Source: an uncultured Clostridia bacterium (GTDB lineage Bacteria; Bacillota; Clostridia; TANB77; CAG-508). Taken from it: 49,365 nucleotides of DNA. The stretch's first letter is position 1. Each line of letters opens with the position of its first letter. The notes below the pieces were generated by a model. It had not been told where the DNA came from and did no database searches. It was given only the letters and a program-made list of their open reading frames with translations. A program made the translations under genes and the position numbers. This document shows, piece after piece, positions 15,549 to 26,112 of the stretch. The stretch covers positions 1 to 49,365 of the forward strand of contig CANQDX010000008.1 in NCBI GenBank assembly GCA_947594065.1, in the 5' to 3' direction.

Positions 15549-15562
15549 AAAAGTTGTATAAT
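15535..15562 (+). promoter_or_regulatory. Sigma-A promoter of hrcA-grpE-dnaK-dnaJ
   Basis: Perfect TTGACA (15535-15540), 16 bases, perfect TATAAT (15557-15562). CIRCE-like sites flank and overlap it. Confidence 0.92.
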
Positions 15563-15572
15563 TAATACTAGT

Positions 15573-15599
15573 TTAGCAAATAATAATATAGAGTGCTAA
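15573..15599. promoter_or_regulatory. CIRCE operator 2 of the hrcA operon
   Basis: TTAGCAAAT, nine bases, GAGTGCTAA. The right arm is the exact consensus and the spacing is exact. It lies downstream of the -10, in the 5' untranslated region just before the hrcA ribosome binding site. Confidence 0.88.
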
Positions 15600-15614
15600 T
15601 GAAAGGAAAGAAAA

Positions 15615-16649
15615 ATGTTGAATGATAGAAAGAAACAAATCTTACAAGCTATCATAGAAGAATATATTCAAACAGCCGAACCCGTAAGCTCAAATGCAAT
15701 TGTACAAAAATATAACTTAGATTATAGTAGTGCAACTGTAAGAAACGAAATGGCAGATTTAGAAAAAGAAGGTTTTCTAGACAAACCACATACATCCGCA
15801 GGAAGAGTACCATCTGCTAAAGGCTACCGTTTCTATGTAGATGAGTTATTAAAAGAAGACAATATCAGTTTAGAAGAAGTTATTTATTTGCAGTCTAAAT
15901 TGCAAACGAAAGTAAATCAAATAGAAGATTTAATGCAAATTACAACAAATACACTGTCTGAAATAACTCATTATCCAACAGTAAGTATCGGACCAGATAA
16001 ACATAGTCAAATAATAGATGATATAAAATTCGTTTTATTAGGTTCTAGAACAATGATGGCAATTATTCTAACAGATTCTGGAATGATAAAAGAAACCATC
16101 ATTCGATTTGACGAAGATGTTACGGAAGAACAAATAAGCACATTAAGTTATATGTTCAATAACAAATTAAAAGGAAAACCATTAGATTCAATAGATACAT
16201 CAATAGAGGAATATATTTTATCAGAAATGAGCTCAAGCATTCACGTTATTAAGCCAATATTAAATGAATTAAAAAAGGCAATTGATGAACAAGGAAAACT
16301 ATACTATGAGGGAACTAATAAAGCATTTGAATTGCCTGAATTCAAAAGTATGGAACTTGCAAAAAATTTCGTAAATGTACTAGATGCAAAAGATTTAGTA
16401 ATAGATACACTACACTCAGGAATAGCAGATGATATTAATGTATATATTGGAGACGAAAATGAAAATGAAGAACTAAAAGATTTTAGTATAATCACATTCA
16501 ATCATAAAATACACGGAAAATCAGTTGGAACAATTGGAATTATAGGACCTAAAAGGATGGATTATTCAAAAGTTATTTCTATTTTAAAATACATTAATCG
16601 AAAAATGAATGAAGGCGGACTACTTGGCGATGGCAAAAATACAAATTAA
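15615..16649 (+). CDS. hrcA: Heat-inducible transcription repressor HrcA
   Basis: 344 residues. The N-terminal winged helix (VSSNAIVQKYNLDYSSATVRNEMADLEKEG..., about 20-55) and the PHTSAGRVPSAKGYRFYVD block (about 57-75) are diagnostic. It represses chaperone operons through CIRCE and is kept active by GroEL. It is the first gene of its own operon, so it is autoregulated by the two sites just upstream. AAAGGAAAG precedes the ATG. Confidence 0.96.
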   Translation: MLNDRKKQILQAIIEEYIQTAEPVSSNAIVQKYNLDYSSATVRNEMADLEKEGFLDKPHTSAGRVPSAKGYRFYVDELLKEDNISLEEVIYLQSKLQTKVNQIEDLMQITTNTLSEITHYPTVSIGPDKHSQIIDDIKFVLLGSRTMMAIILTDSGMIKETIIRFDEDVTEEQISTLSYMFNNKLKGKPLDSIDTSIEEYILSEMSSSIHVIKPILNELKKAIDEQGKLYYEGTNKAFELPEFKSMELAKNFVNVLDAKDLVIDTLHSGIADDINVYIGDENENEELKDFSIITFNHKIHGKSVGTIGIIGPKRMDYSKVISILKYINRKMNEGGLLGDGKNTN

Positions 16650-16663
16650 AAGGAGGCATAAAA

Positions 16664-17173
16664 TTGGAAGAAGATAAAAAAGAAGAAATAGAAAACCAAG
16701 AGGAAAAAGTAGAACAAGAAAATTGTGTTGAAGATAATGAAATAAATAATATGAAAAAAGAGCTAGAAGATACAACAGACAGATTAAAAAGACTAATGGC
16801 AGAATTTGATAATTTCAAAAAAAGAAGTGCAAAAGAAAGAGAAGGATTATACAATTCTTTAGTTGCAGACATTGTATCAAGTTTTTTACCAGTAGTTGAT
16901 AATTTAGAAAAAGCCGTAGGCAGTAAAACAGAAGATGAAAGTTACAAGCAAGGAATAGAATTAGTATTAAAGCAATTTACAGATGTACTTACATCTTTAG
17001 GGGTAAAAGAAATTGAAGGAGTAGGAACTACCTTTAATCCAGAATACCACGAAGCAGTAAGTTCTGTAATAGACGAAACCTTAGGTGAAAAAGAAATTAA
17101 AGAAGTGTTTAGAAAAGGTTATCAAATAGGAGATAAGGTTGTTAGACACGCTATGGTAGTAGTCGCTAATTAA
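16664..17173 (+). CDS. grpE: Nucleotide exchange factor GrpE (TTG start)
   Basis: 169 residues. A long charged N-terminal coiled coil (1-75) is followed by the beta domain with GVGTTFNPEYHEAV and a final KGYQIGDKVVRHAMVVV, the GrpE signature. It releases ADP from DnaK. The start is TTG, seven bases after AGGAGG; no ATG fits. It begins 14 bases after hrcA. Confidence 0.95.
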   Translation: MEEDKKEEIENQEEKVEQENCVEDNEINNMKKELEDTTDRLKRLMAEFDNFKKRSAKEREGLYNSLVADIVSSFLPVVDNLEKAVGSKTEDESYKQGIELVLKQFTDVLTSLGVKEIEGVGTTFNPEYHEAVSSVIDETLGEKEIKEVFRKGYQIGDKVVRHAMVVVAN

Positions 17174-17194
17174 ATGAATGAAAAGCGTCGTATG

Positions 17195-17261
17195 ACAGTA
17201 ACCGCTCCCGGTGTTCTCAATTAAGATGCAAAACGTAAGAATTTCATCTATGGGTTACCGT
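17195..17261. other. Structured intergenic element between grpE and dnaK
   Basis: The 172-base gap 17174-17345 is long for this operon. ACAGTAACC (17195-17203) pairs with GGTTACCGT (17253-17261), and inside them AGATG (17224-17228) pairs with CATCT (17245-17249). It contains CGCTCCCGGTG at 17203-17213, whose reverse complement occurs in the groES-groEL gap. It is much richer in G+C than its flanks. The family is unknown. From 17262 to the dnaK ribosome binding site the sequence is AT-rich with nothing evident. Confidence 0.5.
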
Positions 17262-17315
17262 AAATAAGTTATTAAATTTTAATTATATAAAATTACAAAA
17301 GAAAGAAAATTTTAA

Positions 17316-19202
<1,887 letters not shown>

Positions 19203-19204
19203 TT

Positions 19205-19273
19205 AGAAGTAAGATGTGTAGGATTAAGGTTGAAAAATAATTTATATTATTTTTCAACCTTCTCACTACTTCT
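19205..19273 (+). other. Large hairpin between dnaK and dnaJ
   Basis: A 16-bp perfect inner stem (19226-19241 with 19246-19261, loop TTAT) sits inside an outer 7-bp stem (AGAAGTA 19205-19211 with TACTTCT 19267-19273). There is no T tract, so it is more likely an mRNA-stabilising or processing structure, or a weak attenuator, than a terminator. Confidence 0.65.
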
Positions 19274-19294
19274 TATTACATATTGGAGGCAAAA

Positions 19295-20449
19295 ATGGCT
19301 GAGAAAAGGGATTATTACGAAGTATTAGGTGTAAATAAAAATGCTACTGACGAAGAACTAAAAAAAGCATATAGAAAATTAGCAAAAAAGTACCATCCAG
19401 ACGCAAACCCAGACAATAAAAAAGAAGCAGAAGCAAAATTTAAAGAAGTAAATGAAGCTTATGAAAACTTGTCTGACCCTCAAAAAAGACAAATGTATGA
19501 CCAATTTGGGCATAACGGTCCACAAGGCTTTGGAGGAAATGGTGGAGGATTCTATTCTTCATCAGGCTTTGACGGATTTAATATGGGAGATTTTGGAGAC
19601 TTAGGAGATATTTTCTCTTCTTTCTTTGGAGGTGGTTTTGGAAATTCAGGAAGAACAACTTCAAGAACCAAAACAGGACCAATTAAAGGTGCAAGTTTAA
19701 GATATGATATAGAAATAAGCTTTGAAGAAGCATACTCTGGTGTTGAAAAAGAAATAAGTTTTAGTAGACAAGAAACTTGTGAAACCTGTAATGGTACAGG
19801 AGCAAAACCAGGAACGAAAGCAACAACGTGCTCAATGTGTGGTGGAACAGGACAAATTACGCAAATGCAAACTACAATATTAGGTCAAATGCAAACAACA
19901 AGAACTTGTCCTAATTGCCACGGAGAAGGAAAAGTAATTCAAGAACCTTGCGAAATATGTAGGGGAAAAGGACAAATAAAAAAGCCAGTAAGAATAAAAG
20001 TAAAAATACCAGAAGGAATAGACGATAACCAAACAGTAGTATTAAGAGGTCAAGGAGCAGCAGGTATAAGAGGCGGAGAAAAAGGAGACTTATTTATTAC
20101 TGTACATCTAAAAAATCATAATATCTATACTAGAAAAGGAAGCAATGTATACTGTGATGTACCAGTTACAATTACACAAGCAACATTAGGAGCAGAAATA
20201 GAAGTACCAATGGTAAATGGCGTAATAGAAAGATTTAAAATACCAGAGGGAACTCAAACTGATACAAAATTCAGAATAAGAGGAAAAGGCTTTAGAAATG
20301 GTAATAGCTCAACCTATGGAGATTTCATTTTCACTGTTATCGTAAAAACACCAAAACGTTTAACCAAAGAACAAAGAGACTTACTTGAAAAATTAGCCAT
20401 AACTATGAACGAACAGCCACCAATCAGAAAAAAAGGAATATTCGGATAA
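19295..20449 (+). CDS. dnaJ: Chaperone DnaJ (Hsp40)
   Basis: 384 residues from ATG 19295 (GGAGG eight bases upstream). The J domain (about 5-68) contains the HPD motif. A Gly/Phe-rich region follows, then four zinc-binding CxxCxGxG repeats ([32 protein letters not shown], about 147-223) and the C-terminal substrate domains. Last gene of the hrcA operon. Confidence 0.97.
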   Translation: MAEKRDYYEVLGVNKNATDEELKKAYRKLAKKYHPDANPDNKKEAEAKFKEVNEAYENLSDPQKRQMYDQFGHNGPQGFGGNGGGFYSSSGFDGFNMGDFGDLGDIFSSFFGGGFGNSGRTTSRTKTGPIKGASLRYDIEISFEEAYSGVEKEISFSRQETCETCNGTGAKPGTKATTCSMCGGTGQITQMQTTILGQMQTTRTCPNCHGEGKVIQEPCEICRGKGQIKKPVRIKVKIPEGIDDNQTVVLRGQGAAGIRGGEKGDLFITVHLKNHNIYTRKGSNVYCDVPVTITQATLGAEIEVPMVNGVIERFKIPEGTQTDTKFRIRGKGFRNGNSSTYGDFIFTVIVKTPKRLTKEQRDLLEKLAITMNEQPPIRKKGIFG

Positions 20450-20454
20450 AAATT

Positions 20455-20499
20455 AAAAAAGAATAAATTCTATAATTAATAGGATTTATTCTTTTTTTC
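20455..20499 (+). terminator. Terminator of the hrcA-dnaJ operon
   Basis: A 13-bp stem (20461-20473 with 20479-20491, one T-G pair), an A-rich left flank and eight T on the right. Confidence 0.88.
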
Positions 20500-20533
20500 T
20501 TCGAAAATTTTAATTTGTCTTAGTATTTAATGT

Positions 20534-20667
20534 AGACGTTTTCATATATTATTTTTGCAATGACGCGCAGTTTGGAGAGTTTGTATAAAGCTGTTGGCAT
20601 TTTAATGCCTTACAGCTTTAACAAAGCTCGACAGTAAGGAATAAAAAAATAATATATGAAAACGTCT
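20534..20667. other. Structured intergenic element with 23-bp perfect closing stem
   Basis: Arms 20534-20556 and 20645-20667 are perfectly complementary over 23 bases. The 88-base interior is GC-richer and contains its own stem (AAAGCTGT 20587-20594 with ACAGCTTT 20612-20619, plus GGCATT with AATGCC). It lies in the 378-base gap between dnaJ and rny, with no open frame. It could be a stand-alone structured RNA, a MITE-like insertion or a transcription barrier. The family is not recognised. Confidence 0.55.
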
Positions 20668-20710
20668 GTATAATTCCAATTTACTTTTTGTGAATTCCTA
20701 ATGAAACCAC

Positions 20711-20739
20711 TTGACAGTTTACAAGAATAAAGGTAAAAT
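20711..20739 (+). promoter_or_regulatory. Sigma-A promoter of rny
   Basis: Perfect TTGACA (20711-20716), 17 bases, TAAAAT (20734-20739). Confidence 0.8.
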
Positions 20740-20827
20740 ATAATAGGAAAGTTTTAATTATATAAATATAATTTAGATATATATATGTTAGAACATTGAA
20801 AATTTAATAGAAAAGAGGGATAAGATT

Positions 20828-22369
20828 ATGACAATTATAATCGTTATCGCCACTGTTCTAATCTCAGGAGCTGTTTTTATTCCAACAGGAATAATTGTTA
20901 GAAAAAAATCAGCTGAATCAAAAATATCAAGTGCTGAAAATGAAGCAAAAAGATTACTAGAAAACGCAAAAAAAGATGCAGAAAACATAAAGAAAGAAGA
21001 AATTTTTAAAGCTAAAGAAGAAATAATGAAGTCTAGGGAAGAGTTAGATAAGGAGATTAGAGAAAGAAGAGGCGAAGTACAAAGTCAAGAAAGAAGAATT
21101 ATACAAAAGGAAGAAAACTTAGATAAGAGAGCAGAAGCTTATGAAAGGAAAGAAAAAGAATTAGATAAGGAATTTCAAGCAATTGAAAAGAAAAAAGGAG
21201 ATTTGCAAGAGGTATTTAATAGACAAATGCAAGAATTGCAAAGAATTTCAGGTCTTTCCACAGATGAAGCTAAAAAACAACTTTTACAAGAACTTGAAAA
21301 ACAATTAAATAATGAAAAAGCAGCATTAATTAAAGAAGTTGAGGCAAAAGCAAAAGAAGATGCTAATAAAAATGCAAAAGAAATTTTAAGTTATGCTATT
21401 CAAAAATGTGCAGCAGACCATACATCTGAAACAACCGTGTCTATCGTAAATTTACCAAATGATGATATGAAAGGAAGAATTATTGGTAGAGAAGGTAGAA
21501 ACATAAAAGCATTAGAAACCTTAACAGGTATCGACTTAATTATAGACGACACACCAGATGCTGTAGTAATTTCAGGATTTGATCCATTAAGAAGAGAAGT
21601 AGCAAAAATTGCACTAGAAAAATTAATTGAAGATGGTAGAATACATCCAGCTAAAATAGAAGAAATGGTAGAAAAGGCAAAAGAAGAAATTGAAGCTACC
21701 ATAAAAGCAGAAGGAGAAAGAGCAACATTAGAAACAGGAGTTATGGGATTACATCCAGATGTTATAAAACTAATTGGTAAATTAAAATACAGAACAAGCT
21801 ATGGACAAAATGTTTTAAACCACTCTATAGAAGTATCAAATCTTGCAAGAATAATGGCTGAAGAATTAGGTTTAGATTCAACAAGAGCAAGAAGAGCAGG
21901 GCTATTACACGATATTGGAAAAGCATTAGATCACGATATGGAAGGAACACACGTAGAGCTTGGTGTAGATATTCTTAAAAAATATAAAGAAAATGATTTA
22001 GTAATTAATGCAGTAGAAGCACATCACGGAGATGTTGAACCAAAATCATTAGAAGCAGTTCTAATTCAAGCAGCAGATGCTATTTCAGCATCTAGACCAG
22101 GAGCAAGAAGAGAAACACTAGAAGCATACATTAAAAGATTGCAAAACCTAGAAGAAATAGCAAATTCATTCGAAGGCGTTGATAAATCATTTGCAATTCA
22201 AGCAGGACGTGAAGTTAGAATAATCGTAAAACCAGAAAAAGTTTCTGATGCAGAAATGACAGTTTTGGCAAGAAATATTGCTCAAAAAGTAGAAAACGAA
22301 ATGGAATATCCAGGACAAATTAAAGTAAATGTTATTAGAGAAACAAGAACAATAGAATATGCAAAATAA
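20828..22369 (+). CDS. rny: Ribonuclease Y
   Basis: 513 residues. An N-terminal membrane helix (about 3-20) is followed by a long charged coiled coil (25-190), a KH domain ([15 protein letters not shown], about 217-231) and an HD domain with [12 protein letters not shown]. It is the membrane-bound endoribonuclease that starts mRNA decay in Firmicutes. ymdB and spoVS follow, as in Bacillus, though here a small gene is interposed on the other strand. Confidence 0.97.
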   Translation: MTIIIVIATVLISGAVFIPTGIIVRKKSAESKISSAENEAKRLLENAKKDAENIKKEEIFKAKEEIMKSREELDKEIRERRGEVQSQERRIIQKEENLDKRAEAYERKEKELDKEFQAIEKKKGDLQEVFNRQMQELQRISGLSTDEAKKQLLQELEKQLNNEKAALIKEVEAKAKEDANKNAKEILSYAIQKCAADHTSETTVSIVNLPNDDMKGRIIGREGRNIKALETLTGIDLIIDDTPDAVVISGFDPLRREVAKIALEKLIEDGRIHPAKIEEMVEKAKEEIEATIKAEGERATLETGVMGLHPDVIKLIGKLKYRTSYGQNVLNHSIEVSNLARIMAEELGLDSTRARRAGLLHDIGKALDHDMEGTHVELGVDILKKYKENDLVINAVEAHHGDVEPKSLEAVLIQAADAISASRPGARRETLEAYIKRLQNLEEIANSFEGVDKSFAIQAGREVRIIVKPEKVSDAEMTVLARNIAQKVENEMEYPGQIKVNVIRETRTIEYAK

Positions 22370-22375
22370 TAAAAT

Positions 22376-22408
22376 AAAAGCGATCACCTGTTAAGGGTGA
22401 TCGCTTTT
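22376..22408. terminator. Bidirectional terminator between rny and the 99-residue gene
   Basis: AAAAGCGATCACC (22376-22388) pairs perfectly with GGTGATCGCTTTT (22396-22408). With A on one side and T on the other it can serve both converging genes. Confidence 0.9.
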
Positions 22409-22414
22409 AAATTA

Positions 22415-22714
22415 TCAAGACTGCAATTGCCGAGGAAGAACTTTAACTTTTCCTGCATTGTAGGAAATGATAACGTTTTCAGGCGTTATTGAGACTTGAC
22501 GGAGCGTTATCTCATCAGTGCATTCAAGTTTCCGAAGGAAAAATGAAAACCTTGTATGAGAAACGTTGTTACTCTCGAAAAGTTTCTCGCGGAAAGAGAG
22601 GCTTTCCTCACTCACATCATCGCCATCACTGAACACAGTGACAGGGATTTCAGAGGACTTGGGATAAAACTTAGGACAAATTCCGGCTGCCTTGATAATT
22701 TCTGCAAACTTCAT
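22415..22714 (-). CDS. Unknown 99-residue protein, codon-atypical
   Basis: Starts at the ATG 22714 with TAGGAGG nine bases upstream, its own promoter and a terminator. I do not recognise it. It has no signal peptide or membrane helix, an N-terminal MKFAEIIKAAGICPKFYP, a Ser/Asp/Glu-rich middle and a beta-rich C-terminal end. Codons such as CGC, CGG and GCG and the higher G+C set it apart from rny and ymdB on either side, suggesting transfer or a different expression class. The overlapping plus-strand frame at 22556-22780 lacks these signals. Confidence 0.7.
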   Translation of the reverse strand: MKFAEIIKAAGICPKFYPKSSEIPVTVFSDGDDVSEESLSFREKLFESNNVSHTRFSFFLRKLECTDEITLRQVSITPENVIISYNAGKVKVLPRQLQS

Positions 22715-22763
22715 CGATGTTTGCCTCCTAAAAATTATTTACCATTTTTAATGGTATATATTA

Positions 22764-22792
22764 ATTATACCAGAAAATAAAGGAAAAATCAA
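22764..22792 (-). promoter_or_regulatory. Promoter of the 99-residue gene
   Basis: On the minus strand: TTGATT (22792-22787), 17 bases ending TGG, TATAAT (22769-22764). A TACCATT/AATGGTA hairpin follows in the leader. Confidence 0.8.
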
Positions 22793-22813
22793 ATTATCTT
22801 CATTCCAAAGGGA

Positions 22814-22842
22814 TTGCCAAACCTTAAAATATGTAGTATGAT
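22814..22842 (+). promoter_or_regulatory. Promoter of ymdB
   Basis: TTGCCA (22814-22819), 17 bases, TATGAT (22837-22842). The intruding minus-strand gene has made a separate promoter necessary. Confidence 0.6.
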
Positions 22843-22876
22843 AATAATATATAAAAGGAAAGGATGAAACTTAAGT

Positions 22877-23647
22877 ATGAAAATATTAGCAGTTGGAGAT
22901 GTTGTAGGAGAAAATGGATTAAACAAGTTAAAAGAAATTTTGCCTAATTTAAAGCAAAGAGAAAAAATAGATTTCGTAATTGTAAACGGGGAAAATGTAG
23001 CAGATGGAATGGGAATAACAGAAAAATTATTTAAACAAATAATCTATGCTGGAGCAGACGTTGTAACCTTAGGAAATCATACTTGGGCAAAAAAAGACAT
23101 ATTTAATTTCATAGATGATGAAAAAATAATAAGACCAGCAAACTATCCCAAAAATGTACTTGGAAAAGGTTACTCTATTTATCAATACAAGAATAAACAA
23201 ATAGCAGTAATTAACTTAATTGGAAGAACTAATATGGGAATATTAGCAGAAAATCCATTTATCGAAGCAGATAATATCTTAGAAAAAATAAAAAATAAAG
23301 TAGATATAATTATAGTAGATTTTCACGCCGAAGCCACAGCAGAAAAAATCGCACTTGCTAACTATTTAGATGGAAGAGTAAATATTGTATTTGGAACTCA
23401 TACACACGTACAAACAGCAGATGAATGTATTCTTCCAAACGGCACAGCATATATAACTGACATTGGAATGACTGGACCAATTAATTCTGTTATTGGAATG
23501 GATAAAGCAGCATCAATTAAAAGATTTGTTACAACACTTCCAGAAAAATATAAATTAGCAACTGGAGAAAGTAAGTTTAATAGTTGCTTATTCAATATAA
23601 ATGACGAAAATGGTCGAATAGAAAAGGTAAGCAGATTAAATATGTAG
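22877..23647 (+). CDS. ymdB: YmdB metallophosphoesterase (2',3'-cyclic nucleotide phosphodiesterase type)
   Basis: 256 residues, usual size about 260. Metal-binding motifs in order: GDVVGENG, NGENVADGMGIT, LGNHTW, DFHAEATAEK, FGTHTHVQTAD. The Bacillus enzyme hydrolyses cyclic nucleotides and sets motility versus biofilm fate. Conserved linkage with rny and spoVS supports the call. Confidence 0.95.
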   Translation: MKILAVGDVVGENGLNKLKEILPNLKQREKIDFVIVNGENVADGMGITEKLFKQIIYAGADVVTLGNHTWAKKDIFNFIDDEKIIRPANYPKNVLGKGYSIYQYKNKQIAVINLIGRTNMGILAENPFIEADNILEKIKNKVDIIIVDFHAEATAEKIALANYLDGRVNIVFGTHTHVQTADECILPNGTAYITDIGMTGPINSVIGMDKAASIKRFVTTLPEKYKLATGESKFNSCLFNINDENGRIEKVSRLNM

Positions 23648-23774
23648 AAAAATCAAGGAAAATAGAATACGAAATTTCCAAAAATTTCCAAAAAAGACTA
23701 GACAAGAATGAATTTATATAATATAAATATACTTGTTCACAGATGAAACAAAATTTATATTTAGGAGGAAAGAA

Positions 23775-24038
23775 ATGGAAGTTTTAAAAATTTCAGCAAA
23801 ATCAAATCCAAATTCAGTTGCAGGTGCAATCGCTGGGTTAGTAAAGGAATCTAACAAAGCAGAAATGCAAGCAATAGGCGCAGGAGCATTAAATCAAGCA
23901 ATTAAAGCGGTAGCAATTGCAAGAGGATTTGTAGCTCCAGCAGGAGTTGACCTAGTATGTGTACCAGCATTCGCTGAAGTAGAGGTGGAAGGTGAAGACA
24001 GAACCGGTATAAAAATAATAGTAGAATCTAGAGTTTAG
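23775..24038 (+). CDS. spoVS: Stage V sporulation protein S
   Basis: 87 residues, almost invariant family: MEVLKISAKSNPNSVAGAIAG at the start and GAGALNQAIKAVAIARGF in the middle. It is an Alba-like DNA/RNA-binding regulator of sporulation. ATG 23775 has TAGGAGG upstream; the longer in-frame start at 23733 has none. The 127-base gap before it holds AT-rich sequence and no convincing sigma-A promoter. Confidence 0.97.
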   Translation: MEVLKISAKSNPNSVAGAIAGLVKESNKAEMQAIGAGALNQAIKAVAIARGFVAPAGVDLVCVPAFAEVEVEGEDRTGIKIIVESRV

Positions 24039-24066
24039 TAATTTTCTAAATAATAGATGATAATAT

Positions 24067-24091
24067 AAAAAGTGGCATCGCCACTTTTTTT
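24067..24091 (+). terminator. Terminator after spoVS
   Basis: AAAAAGTGGC, loop ATC, GCCACTTTTT, then more T. Confidence 0.92.
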
Positions 24092-24179
24092 CATTCTATT
24101 AATCTTTATAGAAAACAATTGAAAAAAAATCCAAAATGATATATGATATATCAAAAAGCAAATCAAAGGAGAATCTAAG

Positions 24180-25793
24180 TTGAAAGGAAATTCTTTTAAA
24201 ATCATTTTTATTATATTAATAGTAGTTATCATAGCTGCAGCAGTATATATGAACATACCACATAAAAATAACACAGAAAAAGCGCAAGAAATTCAAAAAT
24301 TCAGTGATAATGCAGAAAAAATATTATCTAATGATATTAGAATTGGCATTATTGAATTAGACAATATGAATCCAATATTAAGCAATAATAAAAATGTGCA
24401 AGACATATCAAGACTTATTTTCGACCCATTATTTACTCTAACACAAGATTATAAACTAGAAAGTGCTTTAGCAACAGAATGGACTCAATTAGATAATACT
24501 ACATATCTAATCAAATTAAGAGAAAATGTAAAATGGCAAGATGGTAGTAATTTTAATTCCTCAGATGTTATTTTTACAATAGATATGTTAAAAAAAGAAG
24601 ACAATCATTCAGCTTATTCACAAAATGTAGCAAATATTTCAGAAATACAAGAAATAGATGAATATACATTAAAAATAAAGCTAAATAAGGAAGTTCCATA
24701 TTTTGAATATTATCTAATCTTTCCAATTGTTTCTGGAAGTTACTTTAATGAAGAAAACTTTAAACAAGAAAGTAAAAACATAAAACCAATAGGAACAGGA
24801 TTATTTTACATCTCTGATGTAAGCAATGATAGAATTCTATTAAAAAGAAATGTAATAGGTTGGAATAACCAAACATTTAAGCTAGATACAATAACTATCT
24901 GTTTGTATGATTCATTATCAAGTGCTATTAATGCCTATAAATCTGGAGAAATAGATTTATTCACAACTTCCAATACAAACATAGAAGAATATCTAAAAAA
25001 TACCAACTACAGTAAACAAGAATATATTAATAGAAATTACATCTATCTTAGTTTAAATTGTAATCAAAAGGTTTTATCAAATGTAGAAGTAAGGCAGGCT
25101 ATTAATTCTGCAATTGATAAACAAAAAATAATAAAAGAAATCTATAACGGTAAATTTCAGGTTTCAAACTTTCCATTAGATTTTGGAAGTTATGCCTATG
25201 ATAGCAGTAATGTTTCCGTTACATATAATCAAAATACAGCAAAAAAGTTCTTAGTAGATAAAAAATGGAAATACTCTTCTAAAAAATGGAGAAAAACAGT
25301 AAATTACAGATATTTAACAATAGAATTAAAACTTGTTGTAAATAAAACAAGTAACAATATGGTTAAAGTAGCAAATAAAATAAAGGAACAGTTAGAAAGT
25401 GTAGGAATTCGAATAACAGTAGAAGAAGCAACGCAAAAACAATACAATAATTATTTAAAAAACAAAAATTATGATATGATACTAATGAATGGCACTTATG
25501 GTTATAGCCCTTCACTAGATAAATATTTGAGCCAAGAATCAAATACTGCTAATTTTAAAGACGAGCAAATAAAAGAATTATTATCACAAGCAAAAAATAC
25601 AACAGATGAAAATGAGCTAAAAAAAATATATACGCAAATAGTGGAAATATATAACAATAAAGTACCTTATATAAGTTTATATTATAATACTAACACATTA
25701 ATATATTCAGGAAATATAAAAGGAAATATTCATCCAAACTCATACAATTTATTTTATGGAATAGAAAATTGGTATAGAGAATATAAAAAATGA
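24180..25793 (+). CDS. Peptide/nickel-type ABC solute-binding protein (family 5), membrane-anchored, orphan
   Basis: 537 residues from a TTG (AAAGGAG nine bases upstream). One N-terminal membrane helix (about 5-23) lacks the lipobox Cys normal for Gram-positive binding proteins, so it is probably held by an uncleaved helix. The family 5 fold shows in RLIFDPLF, LATEWTQLDNTTYLIKLRENVKWQDG and the C-terminal lobe. No permease or ATPase genes are near. Its stop TGA is the first triplet of a repeat element. Confidence 0.85.
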   Translation: MKGNSFKIIFIILIVVIIAAAVYMNIPHKNNTEKAQEIQKFSDNAEKILSNDIRIGIIELDNMNPILSNNKNVQDISRLIFDPLFTLTQDYKLESALATEWTQLDNTTYLIKLRENVKWQDGSNFNSSDVIFTIDMLKKEDNHSAYSQNVANISEIQEIDEYTLKIKLNKEVPYFEYYLIFPIVSGSYFNEENFKQESKNIKPIGTGLFYISDVSNDRILLKRNVIGWNNQTFKLDTITICLYDSLSSAINAYKSGEIDLFTTSNTNIEEYLKNTNYSKQEYINRNYIYLSLNCNQKVLSNVEVRQAINSAIDKQKIIKEIYNGKFQVSNFPLDFGSYAYDSSNVSVTYNQNTAKKFLVDKKWKYSSKKWRKTVNYRYLTIELKLVVNKTSNNMVKVANKIKEQLESVGIRITVEEATQKQYNNYLKNKNYDMILMNGTYGYSPSLDKYLSQESNTANFKDEQIKELLSQAKNTTDENELKKIYTQIVEIYNNKVPYISLYYNTNTLIYSGNIKGNIHPNSYNLFYGIENWYREYKK

Positions 25794-25847
25794 CCCCATT
25801 GGGGACGTTCCTAAAAAGGTCCATTTGACCCCATTGGGGACACTCCT
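25791..25847 (+). repeat. 57-bp interspersed repeat, copy B (REP-like)
   Basis: One mismatch (A to T) against 2925-2981, same orientation. As in copy A its first three bases are the stop codon of the upstream gene. Confidence 0.75.
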
Positions 25848-25923
25848 TTTGTCGAAAAATATCAATAAAAGGCGATGAAAAATGCTTGCAATTTCAAAAA
25901 AATAATATATAATAAAAAGGAAT

Positions 25924-25965
25924 GGGGAGAAGAAGGGTTTTAAAAAACTTCTTTTCCCTATTTTT
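25924..25965 (+). terminator. Terminator upstream of recA
   Basis: A 12-bp stem (25924-25935 with 25948-25959, two G-T pairs) followed by ATTTTT. It ends transcription from the binding-protein gene or from a short unit that may start near 25915. The rest of the 25848-26112 gap is AT-rich and holds the recA promoter. Confidence 0.7.
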
Positions 25966-26002
25966 GATATATCAAAAAATTAAAAAATAATTCAAAAAAC
26001 TG

Positions 26003-26030
26003 TTGACAAAATTTTTTTTTAATATATAAT
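26003..26030 (+). promoter_or_regulatory. Sigma-A promoter of recA
   Basis: Perfect TTGACA (26003-26008), 16 bases of A/T, TATAAT (26025-26030). Confidence 0.88.
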
Positions 26031-26040
26031 ACTAATATAC

Positions 26041-26052
26041 AAACAAATGTTT
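26041..26052. promoter_or_regulatory. Candidate LexA operator of recA
   Basis: AAAC AAAT GTTT, a symmetric relative of the Gram-positive SOS box GAAC-N4-GTTC with both outer bases changed. It sits just past the transcription start, the usual place. Confidence 0.5.
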
Positions 26053-26112
26053 AAATATAGATTTTAAAAATAATCTATTAGAATTTTTACAATAAGAAAG
26101 GAATGTGAAAAA

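Noticed and set aside
22556-22780. 74-residue plus-strand frame opposite the 99-residue gene
   Set aside because: No ribosome binding site or promoter on this strand, whereas the minus-strand gene has both plus a terminator.
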